Notes: generated by a model from the letters alone, not told the origin. DNA of 64,000 nucleotides from Sepiola atlantica (GCA_963556195.1 OY744528.1:59819161-59883160); one strand, 5' to 3'; positions 24,241 through 36,365 are shown, counted from the first letter of the stretch. Numbers and translations: made by a program.

Positions 24241-24531
24241 ATACAAAAGAGAGAGGAGCTTTCTCTTTGTTTTTCTTACAAAGTTAGTTGTTTTTATGGC
24301 ATCTCAAGTCTTGTTAGGTTATTTTATTTCACAAATTAACTTATGCTTTTTATATAAATGGTTTGTAGATCAATTTCTTTTGTCGGCAAAAATATTTTGT
24401 AAATAGTCTGTCAAACATTGATTCCATTGAAACCTACAGATCAGAGTCAGAGTGGACCTGTCAGCAATGGAAACTACAGAGTGACACCACACTGCCCAAA
24501 GCTCCCAACTTGAGCTAATGTAGTTTACTGT

Positions 24532-25046
24532 CTTTTTTTTTTTTTTTTTGCTTTCTGTTCACCCCAAAAAATGCATGATGACATTGAAGCATAAAGAGCT
24601 ACTTTGACAAGGACCAGAGTTATAGAGAGCAACCTGGGTGGGGAGTTAGGCAGCAAGATGTTTGTTCACATTACATTTAAATTTCTGTATGTTGATACGG
24701 TAAAAATAATAGGGAACACGAAGAGAATTCAAAGGCAAGCAGTCCGAGAAAAGAAGCAATCAGAGTAAGAAATCATCCAGTATCTAGGGCCCTCTACACT
24801 GAGGAGGTATGATTTTGCTGTTAGTCGGGTGGGTCTAGAGTATTTTTTATTTATGCGGTCCAAGTGCAGTAAGCTCAGCAGAGCACATTCTGTGGTAGTA
24901 CTTGTAAAACAAGCAAAGGGATGCAACACTGTAGCGATGCGACCGGGGGGAGCTTGACAGACAGTGTGGAAGCTATTAGGTAAGAAATTCTTTTTTGCCC
25001 CCTGTATAAGATAGAGAGGCTAGTGGTTGGTGCACCAGGTAAAGGA
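24532..25046 (-). pseudogene. LINE family A 3' fragment
   Basis: Reads on the minus strand as the C-terminal part of the reverse transcriptase ORF found intact at 51808-52795. Shared landmarks are CTTGTAAAACAAGC/CTTGTAGAACAGGC, the TGGTGCACCAG block, and a C-terminus of N-V-N-K-H-L-A-A followed by a stop (near 24650). A 19-base poly-T at 24532-24550 on the plus strand corresponds to the LINE poly(A) tail. Coding frame is broken. The copy is 5'-truncated at about 25046. Confidence 0.72.
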
Positions 25047-25524
25047 CACTCTTTTTAGCGTGGGTATCTTACCATTCGGTTGAGGAATTCTTGACCCTGG
25101 ACAAGGCAACTTTTGTAACATATTGCTTCACTGTAATTTATCAAAATGTCTGAATTTTCTTTATCATTTCAGCCTTTGCAAGAACATCCTTTTGAGAGCC
25201 CCCTCAACAAATGTTAGAGAAATCATAAATATTTATCAAACCTCACAAAGGAGGCCCCAGCAATAGCAACAACGGAGCGATTCCTTAAGGCTAGCTTGCT
25301 GGGGTACACCGTAAGGTAGGCTTTCAGCAGCATTCTAGAAACCTTCATTTTATTTTTTATTCCCTTACTTAAAATATTGCTGAAAAAATTATTTAGAGTC
25401 ACTTTTAACAATAAGAACATATAGGAGAAAACGTTATTGTGCGTGTGCGTTAATCTAGCCACAAATTAAATTTTGTCAAGCTTTCACTGTTTTGAAAACT
25501 TATATTCCTTATCCTTCAGATACA

Positions 25525-25527
<3 letters not shown>
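25047..25527. other. Spacer, no gene seen
   Basis: Short non-repetitive stretch between two LINE fragments. The 79-codon minus frame (25223-25462) has no recognised motif. Confidence 0.45.
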
Positions 25528-25564
<37 letters not shown>

Positions 25565-26300
25565 TACTCACTAGGAGTTTTCACACAAGTCATTATCAGT
25601 AATTGCTCACTGATAATAACCGGTGGTGTTCGCTTAGAGTCTGAGTGACAACAAGTCTCCTCAGATTTCCAGCACTCTCGGCTTCTTTTTGATAACCATT
25701 GCAAAACATTTTGTGTTGCATAATTTGAGTCCCCAAGGTTCCTATACACTCCACGCCTTTCCAGAGGACGTCTGGTTGGTGCTTTCCCTTCTCGGTCTTC
25801 CATCGTCCTTGACCCTTCATGACCATTTTCTGTGGTACCAATTGAGGCTGGTTTGTACTTTTTCTGGCAATTTCATGTGTTCACGTAATGTTCTTTCTAT
25901 ACTTTTTTATTCTATTTCTGTTTCGACTTACTTTTGGCTAGTTAGCGTTCATTGGCTATATGGCTTAGTTTCCGCATGTAAAGAATTTCATAACGATTTC
26001 GACTGTTTTCATCATTGCAGTATATTGCATAATTTCAATTTCCCCTTTCAATCCAACTACTCTTAGGTCTTGTTTCCAGGGTTTTCTAGAGTGTTCCTAG
26101 TGCTCCTTCAATATTCGTATTGCAGCAATTTTCTTATGTTCCATATCCCTTTCAGTTTTCCAGTAAGTTTCATGTATTTGCTTAGATTTTCTGACTCCTT
26201 GATCTTCAACCTGTAAATTGCTGAGACGGCGAAATCTATGATTTGATGCGTCTTTTTCTTATTGACTATTATCACATCCGTTTTTACCTCTATGTCCATG
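25528..26300 (-). pseudogene. LINE family C 3' half (R2/NeSL-like C-terminal domain)
   Basis: On the minus strand, the stretch from about 26290 down to 26108 encodes VKTDVIIVNKKKTHQIIDFA followed by a K-x-L-S-K-Y and G-K-L-K-x-I-W-N pattern. This resembles the post-reverse-transcriptase tail domain (IIDIAxP...KY.DL...LW) common in R2/NeSL-related invertebrate LINEs. The remaining ORF is broken into frames to about 25600. The 3' end is a trinucleotide tract, (ATT)n on the plus strand at 25528-25563, instead of poly(A). Clade assignment is tentative. Confidence 0.6.
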
Positions 26301-26440
26301 AAGATTACTACTACTACTAATTTGTTCTTTTTCGCACCAGTCATTAACAGTGATTTATCGGTGATGAAAAACGGTGGATTTACCTGGAATCTGAGTGACA
26401 GCAAGTCTCCCCAGATTATGATTATTATTGTATTATCATT
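26300..26440 (-). repeat. LINE family C 3' end, second copy
   Basis: CAGTCATTAACAGTGATTTA, CGGTGGATTTACCTG and GAATCTGAGTGACAGCAAGT match the 3' end of the preceding copy at 25585-25672 (CAGTCATTATCAGTAATTGC...GAGTCTGAGTGACAACAAGT...). It ends in a short (CTA)n at 26303-26316, again a trinucleotide tail. Its end abuts or interrupts copy one. Confidence 0.65.
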
Positions 26441-27297
26441 AGACCGTTTTATAGATTTCTTGTTTGTTAACATACGATTTACATCACTGACTGAATGTTT
26501 GTTGGTGTACGGTATGGTGTATGGTATAGTATGCAACCATGCAGACTGAATTATTGGTCAGTTTTCTCCTTTCATACATTAAAAAGTGAATTTTAAATAA
26601 TTAATATAATTATATTGTTATATATAGCTCCTCCTATAGTAGAGTTACATTTTTTACTTGCAAAATGTTACGAAAAACGTTTATATCACATTCAATGAAA
26701 AATATTCCAATACCAACAAAGGAGACTTGCATGCATCAATTTATCAACATTATTAACACCAACATCAGATGGAGGACATTCCACCATGACAGAAACAACA
26801 TTTTAAAGGAAGAAAATATAACACAAACATGAGAAATTAGCAAAACTCGCAAACATAGCTTTGAACCAACTTGTCAACATTCTCTGGAAAGGGTGCCTCG
26901 TGCGATTAATGATTAACCAATTTCCCCATCTTAAAGGAAAAGACAATGGGGGTGGACCTCTTTAACGTCTCTGAAAGAGAAGGTAATGATTGGGGGTATG
27001 GTCTGATAATCATGATTAACCCAGAAGTTAAGACACATTCTATTGCTAACTTCACAATATTTATCTTACAAAATGTGACATGAACTCGGTTAAACGTAAG
27101 AAGTCAAGCTCCCCCAAAAAGGTGGCACTCTAAACAAGTAGAAAGATGACCGTGAACAGACTCATCAGCATTCGCTGGTGAGGGCATATCAGGCGATCAG
27201 TGTTGATATTACACTGGAAGCTTTGACACTTGTAATTTTTGTGGTTAAATGTTAGTATCCTGCAGGAAATTTGAACATTCAGATTCCTCGCTATCAA
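26441..27297. other. Spacer, no gene seen
   Basis: Includes ACGGTATGGTGTATGGTATA near 26510. No motif-bearing frame and no repeat structure recognised. Confidence 0.45.
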
Positions 27298-27352
27298 ATG
27301 CTCTGTTGTTGTATTTGGCTAAGAGCAAAGTGTAGTATCTGCTCTGATACTA
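27298..27352 (+). ncRNA. U2 snRNA-like 5' fragment (pseudogene)
   Basis: TTTGGCTAAGAGCAAAGTGT AGTATCTGCTCT (27315-27345) closely matches the branch-site recognition region of U2 snRNA (U-U-G-G-C-U-A-A-G-A-U-C-A-A-G-U-G-U-A-G-U-A-U-C-U-G), including GUAGUA. A weaker match reaches back to about 27298. Downstream stem-loop II and Sm-site sequence are not recognisable, so this can only be a fragment or SINE-like derivative. A 12-bp perfect palindrome (AAGTGTAGTATC / GATACTACACTT, 27328-27357) overlaps its end and is not part of normal U2. Confidence 0.5.
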
Positions 27353-27357
27353 CACTT

Positions 27358-27619
27358 CATCTTTTTCTGTTTTCAGTCAGTGAAGGAGAAATCATTCTAG
27401 ACGGACGCAATTTAAATTTTTGTCCCAATCCAGAGTGCCCCTTTTTTTCTAGAGCTGGAATTTTCCCACATTAAAAACTGACCTTGTGTCTAACTCTATC
27501 AACGCGGAGACAAGTGAATAAGGACACACACGTCGAAATTAAAAAAGTAGTTTTTCCCCTGAGAATAAATATAATACACAATACATAATAAACAGTTGAT
27601 CGTTAAAATCACTCATTTA

Positions 27620-27622
<3 letters not shown>
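27358..27622. other. Spacer
   Basis: No gene or repeat recognised. Confidence 0.4.

Positions 27623-27674
<52 letters not shown>
27623..27674. repeat. (AG)26 microsatellite
   Basis: A perfect dinucleotide run. Confidence 0.98.
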
Positions 27675-27675
<1 letters not shown>

Positions 27676-27939
27676 AGTTTAAATAGTCTTAGGCCAATCC
27701 ACAATCCATCTTGGGAGGAGGTCTCTACAGCACTTTCCCACTACCTACTAAAGTATATTTTTATTAACATCAACACTATGAATTGTATACGTTTCAATTT
27801 TATTTTGCTAGCTTAAAAGATAATAATATATCCTGTTTTTATTGTAATTTATTCAGCTAGCTAAAATAAAACATGGGTGCTAGTTGAAGGCTTAAGTATT
27901 TGGATATCGGCCATTACTGTGAACAATTTTTAGGTAAAA

Positions 27940-28880
27940 TTTGATTCTGTTCATCAACATAGTGTATTATCCAGGATAATACACTGATTCCAATGCTTTT
28001 CTATCAATTCGATGCTTTTGTTGTAGAACGATTTGTCTTTGGCCTCAAAATATGCCTTAGTTTCCAATATCACTTCTTCATTAGAATCAAATCTCTTTCC
28101 CTGGAGCATTGTTTTAGGTCTGTAAACAGTCAGTAGTTTTGAGGGCAGGATCTGGATAATAGGGTGGATGGAAGCAATTCGAAGTAGTTTTGCCATCGTT
28201 ACAATCGATTTATGACACGGGACATTGTCTTGGTGGAAGAGCACTTTATCTTCTTAATTTCTGGAATATCATATTCGCTATTGATGGTTATTCCTTTCTC
28301 AAGATAATCGATGAACAAAATACCTTGCACATCCTAAAATACGGACGCCAAAACCTTGCCTGCTGATGTTTGCATCTTTGGTCGCTTTGGACGGCTTTCA
28401 CCGGCTGCTATCCACTCAGATGACTACCGATTTTACTCTGGAGTGAAATGGTGGATCCATGTATTCCATTGTCACATATTGTTTGTAAATTTTTTGTTAT
28501 GTTTTCCGCGACCTGAACATTCATCACTATTTGTGTCTTGATGAGCACGTTTAAAGTCAGCATACCACCTCTTAATCATTGTTTTTGATGGAGCAGAGTC
28601 CGAATAAAACTCATCAAGCAATTGCTTTGCTTGAACAGTATTTCCCCATCAAAAAGCAATGCTTTATCAAAACACAAAATTCAGATGTTTTCATGGTTTG
28701 GAAAATTTGCAAGAGTAGCTTTATTTAAGTAACTGTAATTTGTAAACTAATAATCTAATTGGGTTCAAATTTTGACATATGCCATTTTAAGGTTGGTACT
28801 TTATAAAAATCATATGGATTATTTTATTAGTGGCGCCATCTATAGGTCAGGCCTGGGATTTATTGAATGATGTGGTATAT
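27940..28880 (-). pseudogene. Mariner transposase remnant
   Basis: The minus strand encodes parts of a mariner transposase in order. N-terminal helix-turn-helix region: SKTMIKRWYADFKRAHQDTN-like, from about 28620 down. Then SEWIAAGE near 28410, and the first catalytic motif VQGILFIDYLEKG near 28320. The second catalytic motif is HQDNVPCHKSIVTMAKL in the 28244-27954 frame, and the C-terminus LQGKRFDSNEEVI...AYFEAKDKSFY. The third catalytic region between these is scrambled. Stops and frame changes occur throughout and part of the middle is missing. A GTGGCGCCATCTATAGGTCA stretch near 28830-28850 is likely 5' untranslated/TIR sequence. Non-functional; subfamily not assigned. Confidence 0.85.
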
Positions 28881-31029
28881 ACATACATTCTCACAATTGT
28901 GATTTGTCCATGGTTCTCGAAAGTACAGAAGACTCGGGATACATTCAATTTCAACAAAAAGTATACACGAAAAGTAGCTTTCTTACCTCACCATTGCTTC
29001 TCTTCTGAATTTTTTTTTTACAAAATCTATTATAACATTTTCACCAGATCCATTATAAAATTTTCACCAGATCCATTATAACATTTTTACCAGATCCATT
29101 ATAACATTCAAATCAAATGTCAATGACCATCTTATTTTACTTCTCTTCATTAATGTATAATTATCTCAATTCAAATTCTATTTTCATCTTTCTTTTTTTA
29201 ATAACCACTTAAGTGTTTAATGCCATTGTTTAGGGAGTATTTAGATTAAAACAAGCCCAAAACACATGGAAGGTTAATTCTAAGAATTTTCAAATAGATA
29301 CAAAATGCAACTAAATTATTCGCAATGATTTGCAATTCTAGACAGTACACAAATATATCTATTTCTATGCATTGATTTAAATCTAATGCCAATTGCGAAG
29401 AATAGAACGATTCTTCAGAAACTCACGCTAAGCTTTGGGAAAAAGAAACTCTTTCAAAGTACTGGTCTACATTTCTTGAGGATCCTCAACAGTAGTTGCA
29501 GAAAATATGGAACTCTTAGGCAAAGGTGGACACAAATACAAAAAAAAGCAAAGAAAAAACATAACGATAACAAGTTTCTTATATAAAAATAACAACAATA
29601 ATGGCAGAGAAGAAAAATACAGCACTAGAAAAAGAAGTAAATAAAAATGGTAAAGTTCTATTCTTGAAATATTCTTCAGATCAGTAAATAAAAGAAAATT
29701 GGTTAATTTGTCAATAAATAATTCTTCAAGAATTTTCTATTGTTAAACGAAAAAGAAAGTTTGTGTTGACCGATAATTTTTATAGAATATTTTAGTAATT
29801 AGTATAATTATTTCTACTAAATGGAATTGAATAAGTATTTATGTAGTCATAGATGTTTCTTATTTTGGACACCCGAACGAATCTACAAAAAATGGATTGT
29901 AAGAAAAAGAAGACATTACTTTACGGACGCTTTTTATAACATTGTTTTATTTTGGTTCTTTTTGTGGCATATGAACCCTTTTCAAGTTATATAATGCCAA
30001 TCTTTCATTCTTGTTAGCTCCTTACATTAAGTGGCTTCATGTCTTGTCTGGATCGATTTACATAAAAATAATCCAATCAGTTTGGTAAAAATGTTAAAGA
30101 TTCAAGTTGTTAATATATTAAAATATTTATTCATGGTTTAAATTTCTGTCTGTTTTGATTGTTTTTTTCCAGCATATCAACCCTTTTTAGGTTATTTAAT
30201 TTTGAATCCAATCATTTTAGTCGGTTGTTGGGTTTCACGGCATTCATGTGTTGTATATTCTTAGGGTTTGTAGATTGCTTTGATTTGTAGGTGTATGTTT
30301 TGGAAATAAATATAATGTATCGTTTAGAGACTATTCAGCCCATAGATGAGGTCTAGACAGGTACTACCACTACTCCGCGCAAGAATAGACTTTGGAGTAA
30401 TGGCAACAAAGAAGTGACTCCACACTCCCCCAAGCTCCTAATTGGGGCCTTACTACCGGATGTAAACAATATTGTAATGTTATGGATACATCTAAGTTTA
30501 TTTGTTTGATCACACAAGAAATCTAATAGATTCTGAAAAAACAAACTATTTTAAAGTTTAGGTGAACTTAATATAAATGTTATTATTTACTTAAATTTGT
30601 TGCATCAAACTTTCATGCATTATTAGTGTGTGACATTCAACATCATAGATCTAAAAGTACTTTGAATGGGTAAGTACTTTGAGAATTGAGAATTCATCAT
30701 CTTTGGAATATGTGTCAGCGCTAAGTGCTGTGGTTCACATGGAGAACTTGGGTGCTCTGGGCGGCAGATTCCTGATTTTTGGAAATAAGTACGTCAGAAG
30801 ATATTCTCTGGAGATTGGTAGCAAGAAAAGAAGAAAAAACGGTAAAATTCTACTTAACTACTTTCTTCTAATGATCAATTCTTGTGGGATTTGGAAAAAA
30901 GATCAATTCTACCTGTCTTATAATCTGTCTTTTACTTTGTCAGAGGAACAAAAGAGAAAATGGTTATTGGAACTTATTCCATGAATAGAATTATAATTCT
31001 GTTATGGCTGCTTTTGCTTGCAGTAATAG
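28881..31029. other. 2.1-kb spacer with a short tandem repeat
   Basis: About three and a half copies of a ~24-base unit (TTCACCAGATCCATTATAAC) lie at 29030-29108. Otherwise AT-rich and featureless. Frames of 63-101 codons (30353-30544, 30679-30984) show no family motif. Confidence 0.5.
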
Positions 31030-31534
31030 TCTTTCGGGAGGTATGAACCCATCTGTTGTAAACTATATCCAAATAGAACTGGCTCTCAAACCTTGGTATG
31101 GCAACCAACATAGGAGAATTAACTCGGATGTAACACTAATTGACAGGACAGAGTGCATCTATGGTTAAAATAGGACGATATACTAAACTGTCTCTCAGCT
31201 TAGATAGTGATCCTACTAGCAGAAAATATTTGTTTAAATGGAGAAATGATATGAGAATGATATGATTGATATGTAATGTGAGTTTTAAAGACAGGCTTAG
31301 ATCTGTTGACCCCAGAGGAAGATTAATCTGGAAAGTATAGGGAGATGTGTGCAGAACTTAAGACTTCAATGGTATGGCCACACTCAAAGAATTGGATGTA
31401 AGTACTTGGGTTAGTAGATGTAGAACAGTTATGGTAGCAGATTCAGTTCAAAGAAGAAAGGCCAAGGAAAACATAGGTGGAAGCGATAAGGATAGACTTG
31501 AGAGAAAGAGGGATAAATAAAGACCTGGTCAGAC
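31030..31534 (+). pseudogene. LINE family D reverse transcriptase C-terminus, plus strand
   Basis: A broken reading near 31310-31410 includes IGRCVQNLRLQWYGHTQRIG, the L-R-W-x-G-H motif found just after the reverse transcriptase in RTE-like LINEs. A G-R-x-K-T-W-like region (about 31455-31480, now KENIGG/GKHRWKR in two frames) follows. The opening CTCTCAAACCTTGGTA (31082-31097) is also present at 62911-62926 in a SINE tail. Several stops and shifts. This is one of only two clear plus-strand retroelement remnants in the window. Confidence 0.6.
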
Positions 31535-31985
31535 ATAGTTTCTATTTTATTTTTACTTTTTAACTTTTATTCACACAAAACAAGGCATATTTCCACTCAG
31601 ACGTTATTATTCCAAGATGTATCAGAAGTAAGGTTTTATCCAGCAAGATGTTTGTTCACATTACATTTAAATTTCTGTATGTTGGTATAGTTGGTGAAAC
31701 CGGGAGCAGGGATAACATTCTGAAGGAAAGCGGTGTGAGGAAAGAAGCTATCAGAGTATAAGGTTTTCCAGCATCTGGAGACATCTCTAGTGAAGGGGTT
31801 GGATTTTGCTGCTAGTCACGTTGAGGTGGTACAAGTGCAGTATATTCGTTGGGCAACAGAGATGCAACATTGCAGTGATGAGACAGCGGCTGACGTTTGG
31901 TAGATAGTGCAAGACCTATTATGGAAGAGACTTTTTTTGCATCCTATCTAAGAGGGAGAGACTTGTGCTTGGTGCAACATCCCAA
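31535..31985 (-). pseudogene. LINE family A 3' fragment
   Basis: Same region as 24532-25046: CAGCAAGATGTTTGTTCACA TTACATTTAAATTTCTGTATGTTG is shared almost exactly with 24651-24695. The coding part ends near the same TGGTGCA block (31972). The 3' end (TTTTAACTTTTATTCAC) resembles the copy at 39225. Broken frame; minus orientation. Confidence 0.72.
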
Positions 31986-32585
31986 ATGTTTGGAAGTCAA
32001 TTTCTAAAAGCCATCCAACACATTGTAGCATGGAAGACGGACGTTAAACTGAATACGATGATGATAATGATTGTTAAATTAGGAAAACCACCTCATAGAA
32101 ACATCCTTGCTATTGAAACTGAAGTTGTAGGACTGCAACCCTATACTCCACCAAATGAATGCACAGGAGTAAAGAAGGAGACCATGACACTGAGTGAAAT
32201 GATAGGAACTCAATTTACACAAGCAGTTCTGTGACATATTACTTGGTGTAATAGATATGGTTTACTGAGTAGTTTAGTATGATTTACAGCGTTCGTCGTA
32301 ACGTTTATCTGTACTTCATGCCAGCATAGATATATAATGGTTGAGCTTAATCATGTGATACGATTTCATGTTGAATTATCAGTTGTAATCTGAATTTTAG
32401 TGATGAAACATATGATGCAATATCCTACTCGAGAGGGGCGTTCCAACCCTATCGTGTTCCCAGTTGTTTCAGTCAATACAAGCCTTTAAGTTCATATTCT
32501 GTTTACTTCTACAGTTATGGTAAAGGCTACTTATTTACATATTTTAAAGTTGAAGGCTTATTATGGTTATAATGGTTGCAGTCAA
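31986..32585. other. Spacer, no gene seen
   Basis: An 89-codon plus-strand frame (31965-32234) starts inside the LINE fragment and has no known motif. Confidence 0.45.
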
Positions 32586-32737
32586 TATAACAGAATGCAA
32601 TAGAATGCAATTGCACAAATCCAAATCAATGTAAAACTAAATCCAAGTATCTCTGTTTTGTTTATTATTTAATCTCTCTCATTTAGTTTTACGTTGATTT
32701 GGATTTGTGCAATTGTATTCTATTGCATTCTGTTATA
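32586..32737. mobile_element. 152-bp palindromic MITE
   Basis: TATAACAGAATGCAATAGAA TGCAATTGCACAAATCC (from 32586) and its reverse complement ending at 32737 form arms of about 57 bp with a 38-46-base loop and only two or three mismatches. TATA/TATA termini suggest TA-type targeting. The well-preserved arms point to a relatively young insertion or to gene conversion between arms. Confidence 0.9.
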
Positions 32738-33899
32738 TGATTAGATAGACGTTTTAATATAAATGTGTTACACATGCTATTTAGTTTCTTCTATTTTGTT
32801 TCTTATGGCCCCGGGACATGCCGGGTAGCTCTGTTAGGTATTATAATAAATGGTAACAAATCTACAAGCACCTGTAGGTAACGCAGGTATATACCGAAAG
32901 CAGTGGTAAGTCTGAACAACAGAAAAGCAAATGGAATGTTACTGAGTATTTTATAATATAACACAAATAATCTCAAGATGGCTGCACATGTTTATGCATT
33001 TTAAACCAGTTTTTTAATCAATAAAACAAATTATCTAAGATTCTACAACACGGATTATGTATTATTTTGCTATAACAGTTTCTTAGCATTCATTTTATTG
33101 ATGTATTTTGCTATATTGACCTGCTTTTCTTGTTATCTTGCTCTCAGACTTCTTGCTTTTGTTACTACCACTGAATTCGTTACTACCACTGTACTGCATT
33201 GAATTTGTTACTGCATCAATAGGGAGTAAAGAGAATGAGAACTCCAAAAGGATGTGGGATTCAGACACAACCAATGCCAGCCACCGAGATCATTAGACAA
33301 TTATTTAAAGGCCTAAACATACACCAAGTATGCATGAGATGTCTGCACGAAAGTATTTACAGTGTACAAGCCAAAATCCTCTGTGATATGCAAGAGTTGC
33401 AGTGCCAGGATTCCCCACACAAAGCCCAACCTTTTCACATAACCATTACTCAAGTCAGAAACCTTGCATAACTAATTGCAACTTTACCAAAATGCTAGTT
33501 AGAAATTGATCTCTCCAAGTTGGATCCCTAAACAAAACAGTCTGATGTTTATGAAACCCCAAAATGTGGAAGAACATCACTGAGAAAAAGTTTTGCATGC
33601 CAAACTGATGAATTAAACTTGTATTCGTACTGAATTGTTCTAAATTATATTTGTATTATATATAATTATGTCAATCTCCTCAAACTTAACATTAATATTT
33701 CAATAAAAAATACAATAAAATATTGAAGTATTAAATCTTCTATGTTTCCTTTTTACCATTGTTTCTGTTTCTCAGTAACGACAAAAGATGTTAAAGTTAA
33801 TTTCCCCCTTTTTTTAGTTTAACAAAAGAAACCAATCTCATAAAAATAACACTAAATATATAAACGGCATAGCAGTAGAGCAATTACATCTTGTATTAC
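32738..33899. other. Spacer; possible degraded Helitron end
   Basis: CCCCGGGACATGCCGGGTAG near 32812 resembles, weakly, the GC hairpin of a Helitron 3' end (compare 47885). A 78-codon plus-strand frame (33235-33471) carries several Cys/His residues but no pattern I recognise. Confidence 0.4.
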
Positions 33900-34195
33900 A
33901 TTTGTATTGAACAGCATCCATACTGTATTTGTACTGAATTAATTGTGTTTTGAATTTGTACTGAACAATATCTGTACTGTATTAGTACTGAATTAATTGT
34001 GTTTTGAATTTGTACTGAACAATATCTGTACTGTACTAGTACTGAATTAATTGTGTTTTGAATTTGTACTGAACAATATCTGTACTGAATTAGTACTGAA
34101 TTAATTGTGTTTTGAATTTGTACTGAACAATATCTGTACTGTATTAGTACTAAATTGAATGTGTTTTGAATTTGTACTGATAATTGCTGTTTTGC
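33900..34195. repeat. 54-bp tandem array, five to six copies
   Basis: Unit: TTTGTACTGAACAATATCTG, TACTGTATTAGTACTGAATT, AATTGTGTTTTGAA. Inner copies are nearly identical and edge copies diverged. Confidence 0.95.
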
Positions 34196-35944
34196 TTTTC
34201 TATTATTCCTTTTTATTACTAAACTAGTTATATGTGTTAGTTAATTATTTGCATTTTATTTGATATAGAGGGGCTCACTTTCGATTAGACAAGCTGACAT
34301 CTTGACCAGTATGTGAGTCCTCCTTCCAACTATTTTTGATATTGTAGTATTGTGGAGTTAGTTTGAATAAATTTATGGATTGTTTGCAGTGCATTGGTAA
34401 ATATTAAATAATCAGATATGTCAATTTTGCAAATATAAATAGGAAGATATTTTAAAGTTATTTTATTTTAGGAAAATAAAAAATATCTCATTTGCCAAAA
34501 TCTCTACATATAGCCACTATGTGTGTATGTTCAAACATCAGATTTCAATGGTGGATTTTCTTCCAAAACCAATGACATAATCAGAAGGTTACTCAGGATG
34601 TTTTATTCACAGTTTGAACCTATTTTGATGGTGGGACAAAGTAGCCGGGACCTAGGAGAACTTCATAAGAGATCGGGAAATAAGTACATGGGTATTTCAT
34701 AGGGTTAAAGTTCGGGTTTGTTAAGAATCATGTTGAAAATTTTATGATTTTAGTTTTGCAATTTAAAACAAAAATAATTGGAAATGAAAAAAGAAAAAGC
34801 CTATTTCCTTTTTCTCACGTTGATTGTGTTTTTGGATTAAATGTTTCTGAGATCAGCTGTCAGCCACTGACATTGTTGTTGGGGTCAGAGGGGATCAGGT
34901 CGTGAGAAATCCCGACACTGACAAAAATGCAGGTGCATAGAAACCTTAGGGAAGACTTAGGGAATTACCACCAGACTTAAAAGAAAGACAGCTGAAGAGT
35001 AAATTGTCCAAGGAAAACAATCCTAAACTAGGTACATGGAATTAGCCCCGGCAGTGCCAAGAAACCTTTACAACTAATATAATGTGAGACAATTTCGATT
35101 TTAGTCAGAAGAACAGAAGAAGAGGGAACACAGAACAGAGAGAGAGAGACAGCCATTGCTCGCCTGAAAGAATTGCTTCACTTCACCTGGAAAAGTGTTT
35201 TCGCTTCGAATGAGAGATAGTGAATCAAATAGTCCTGAGTATGAACAAAATATAATCTGTCGACTCTCAAATTTACTTAGTAAGTGAAAGTTACATTTTA
35301 AAATCCAATCCAGAAGCACAAGAGAGGCTAAACCCCAATTAATGAACGACTTTTATTCATGTAACTATAAGTTTTAAGGATCATATATTATTATATCAAG
35401 AATATCTTGTCGCGTTATCTGTTCTTGCTTCGATTTATTGTATTTCTTATCCTTTAGTTGATATCAATCTTGTCTGATCAACACCTGACCTTGACTTCGG
35501 ATTTAATCCACATAACGTAGGAGGAGTCCAGACTGGTTAATAAAAAGGCAACAACACAAGTCCTCTTCAGGAAAGCATAAACTCTTCGTTAACTCTGGCG
35601 TTCCAAGAACTCAGCCAGAATCGGTGGCGTCACATCAACCACAACATAGGGTTATGTGTTTGATGCAGTGAGGGAGGATTATACATTTGGTTAGCTATGA
35701 GCAAGATTTTACCCCTGATAGGGATTAAGTTGTACAATGGTACAATGTGTTGTCAAAAATTGATCAAATACTCCTCTTAAAATTCAAATATCTCTGATTT
35801 TCATGCTATTTAAACCATAGTCTTTAATACCAATTAAGAAATATTCCTAAAATTTCGAGATCATCTGACTATTTTAAGGAGGTGAAAGGGACACATTTGG
35901 ACGTCTGTTATATTGTTCTCTATTTTTTTTCTATTCTTTCTTTC
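34196..35944. other. 1.7-kb spacer, no gene seen
   Basis: AT-rich. Frames of about 72 codons (35101-35319, 35861-36082) lack motifs. No tandem or inverted structure recognised. Confidence 0.45.
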
Positions 35945-36365
35945 TTCTACTGATGGGTTATCGTTCATCAATGCCCAGTGGTCACTCAATGATCGTCGGT
36001 TTGTGGATGAGCGCCACCACACGAGGATTGGAAAGATCCATAGAATAAACAGAAGATTTCTTAAGAGGAATTGATTATTCAAGAGGACGTCTCACCGATA
36101 ATTTGTTTACCTTAGACTTGAAGACGACCACGTTGTAGTTAGCTAGGAAGCAGCTTTCCACAGATGGGACACTGTAGGAAAGAAACTTTGTTTATGGAAG
36201 TTTCGCTTGATCTTTGGTACAGAGTGAGAGAAAGGAAAGTTCTCTGCTCTGGTTGTAGACAGGCGGGTTCTCGCTGTGAATGTTTTACAGGGGAACGAGG
36301 GATTGGAGCTCAGTCGAACACCTATCATGACCATAACGATAGAGTAGAGAGAGTCTAGCAACATC
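35945..36365 (-). pseudogene. LINE family B 3' end
   Basis: The minus-strand frame 36143-36364 encodes KTFTARTRLSTTRAENFPFS, closely matching the 17.3-kb copy. It continues in another frame with W-K-A-x-S...VVFKSKVNK (about 36105-36160), the reverse transcriptase C-terminal helix. The 3' untranslated part extends to about 35945. A third, shorter copy is at 24045. 5'-truncated and frameshifted. Confidence 0.72.

Noticed and set aside
30679..30984. 101-codon plus-strand frame
   Set aside because: No motif, no ribosome or splice context, and composition like its surroundings.
31965..32234. 89-codon frame as a host exon
   Set aside because: It begins inside a LINE fragment and has no splice-site or domain support.
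33235..33471. 78-codon Cys-rich frame as a small secreted protein
   Set aside because: No signal peptide, and the Cys spacing matches nothing I know; no supporting context.
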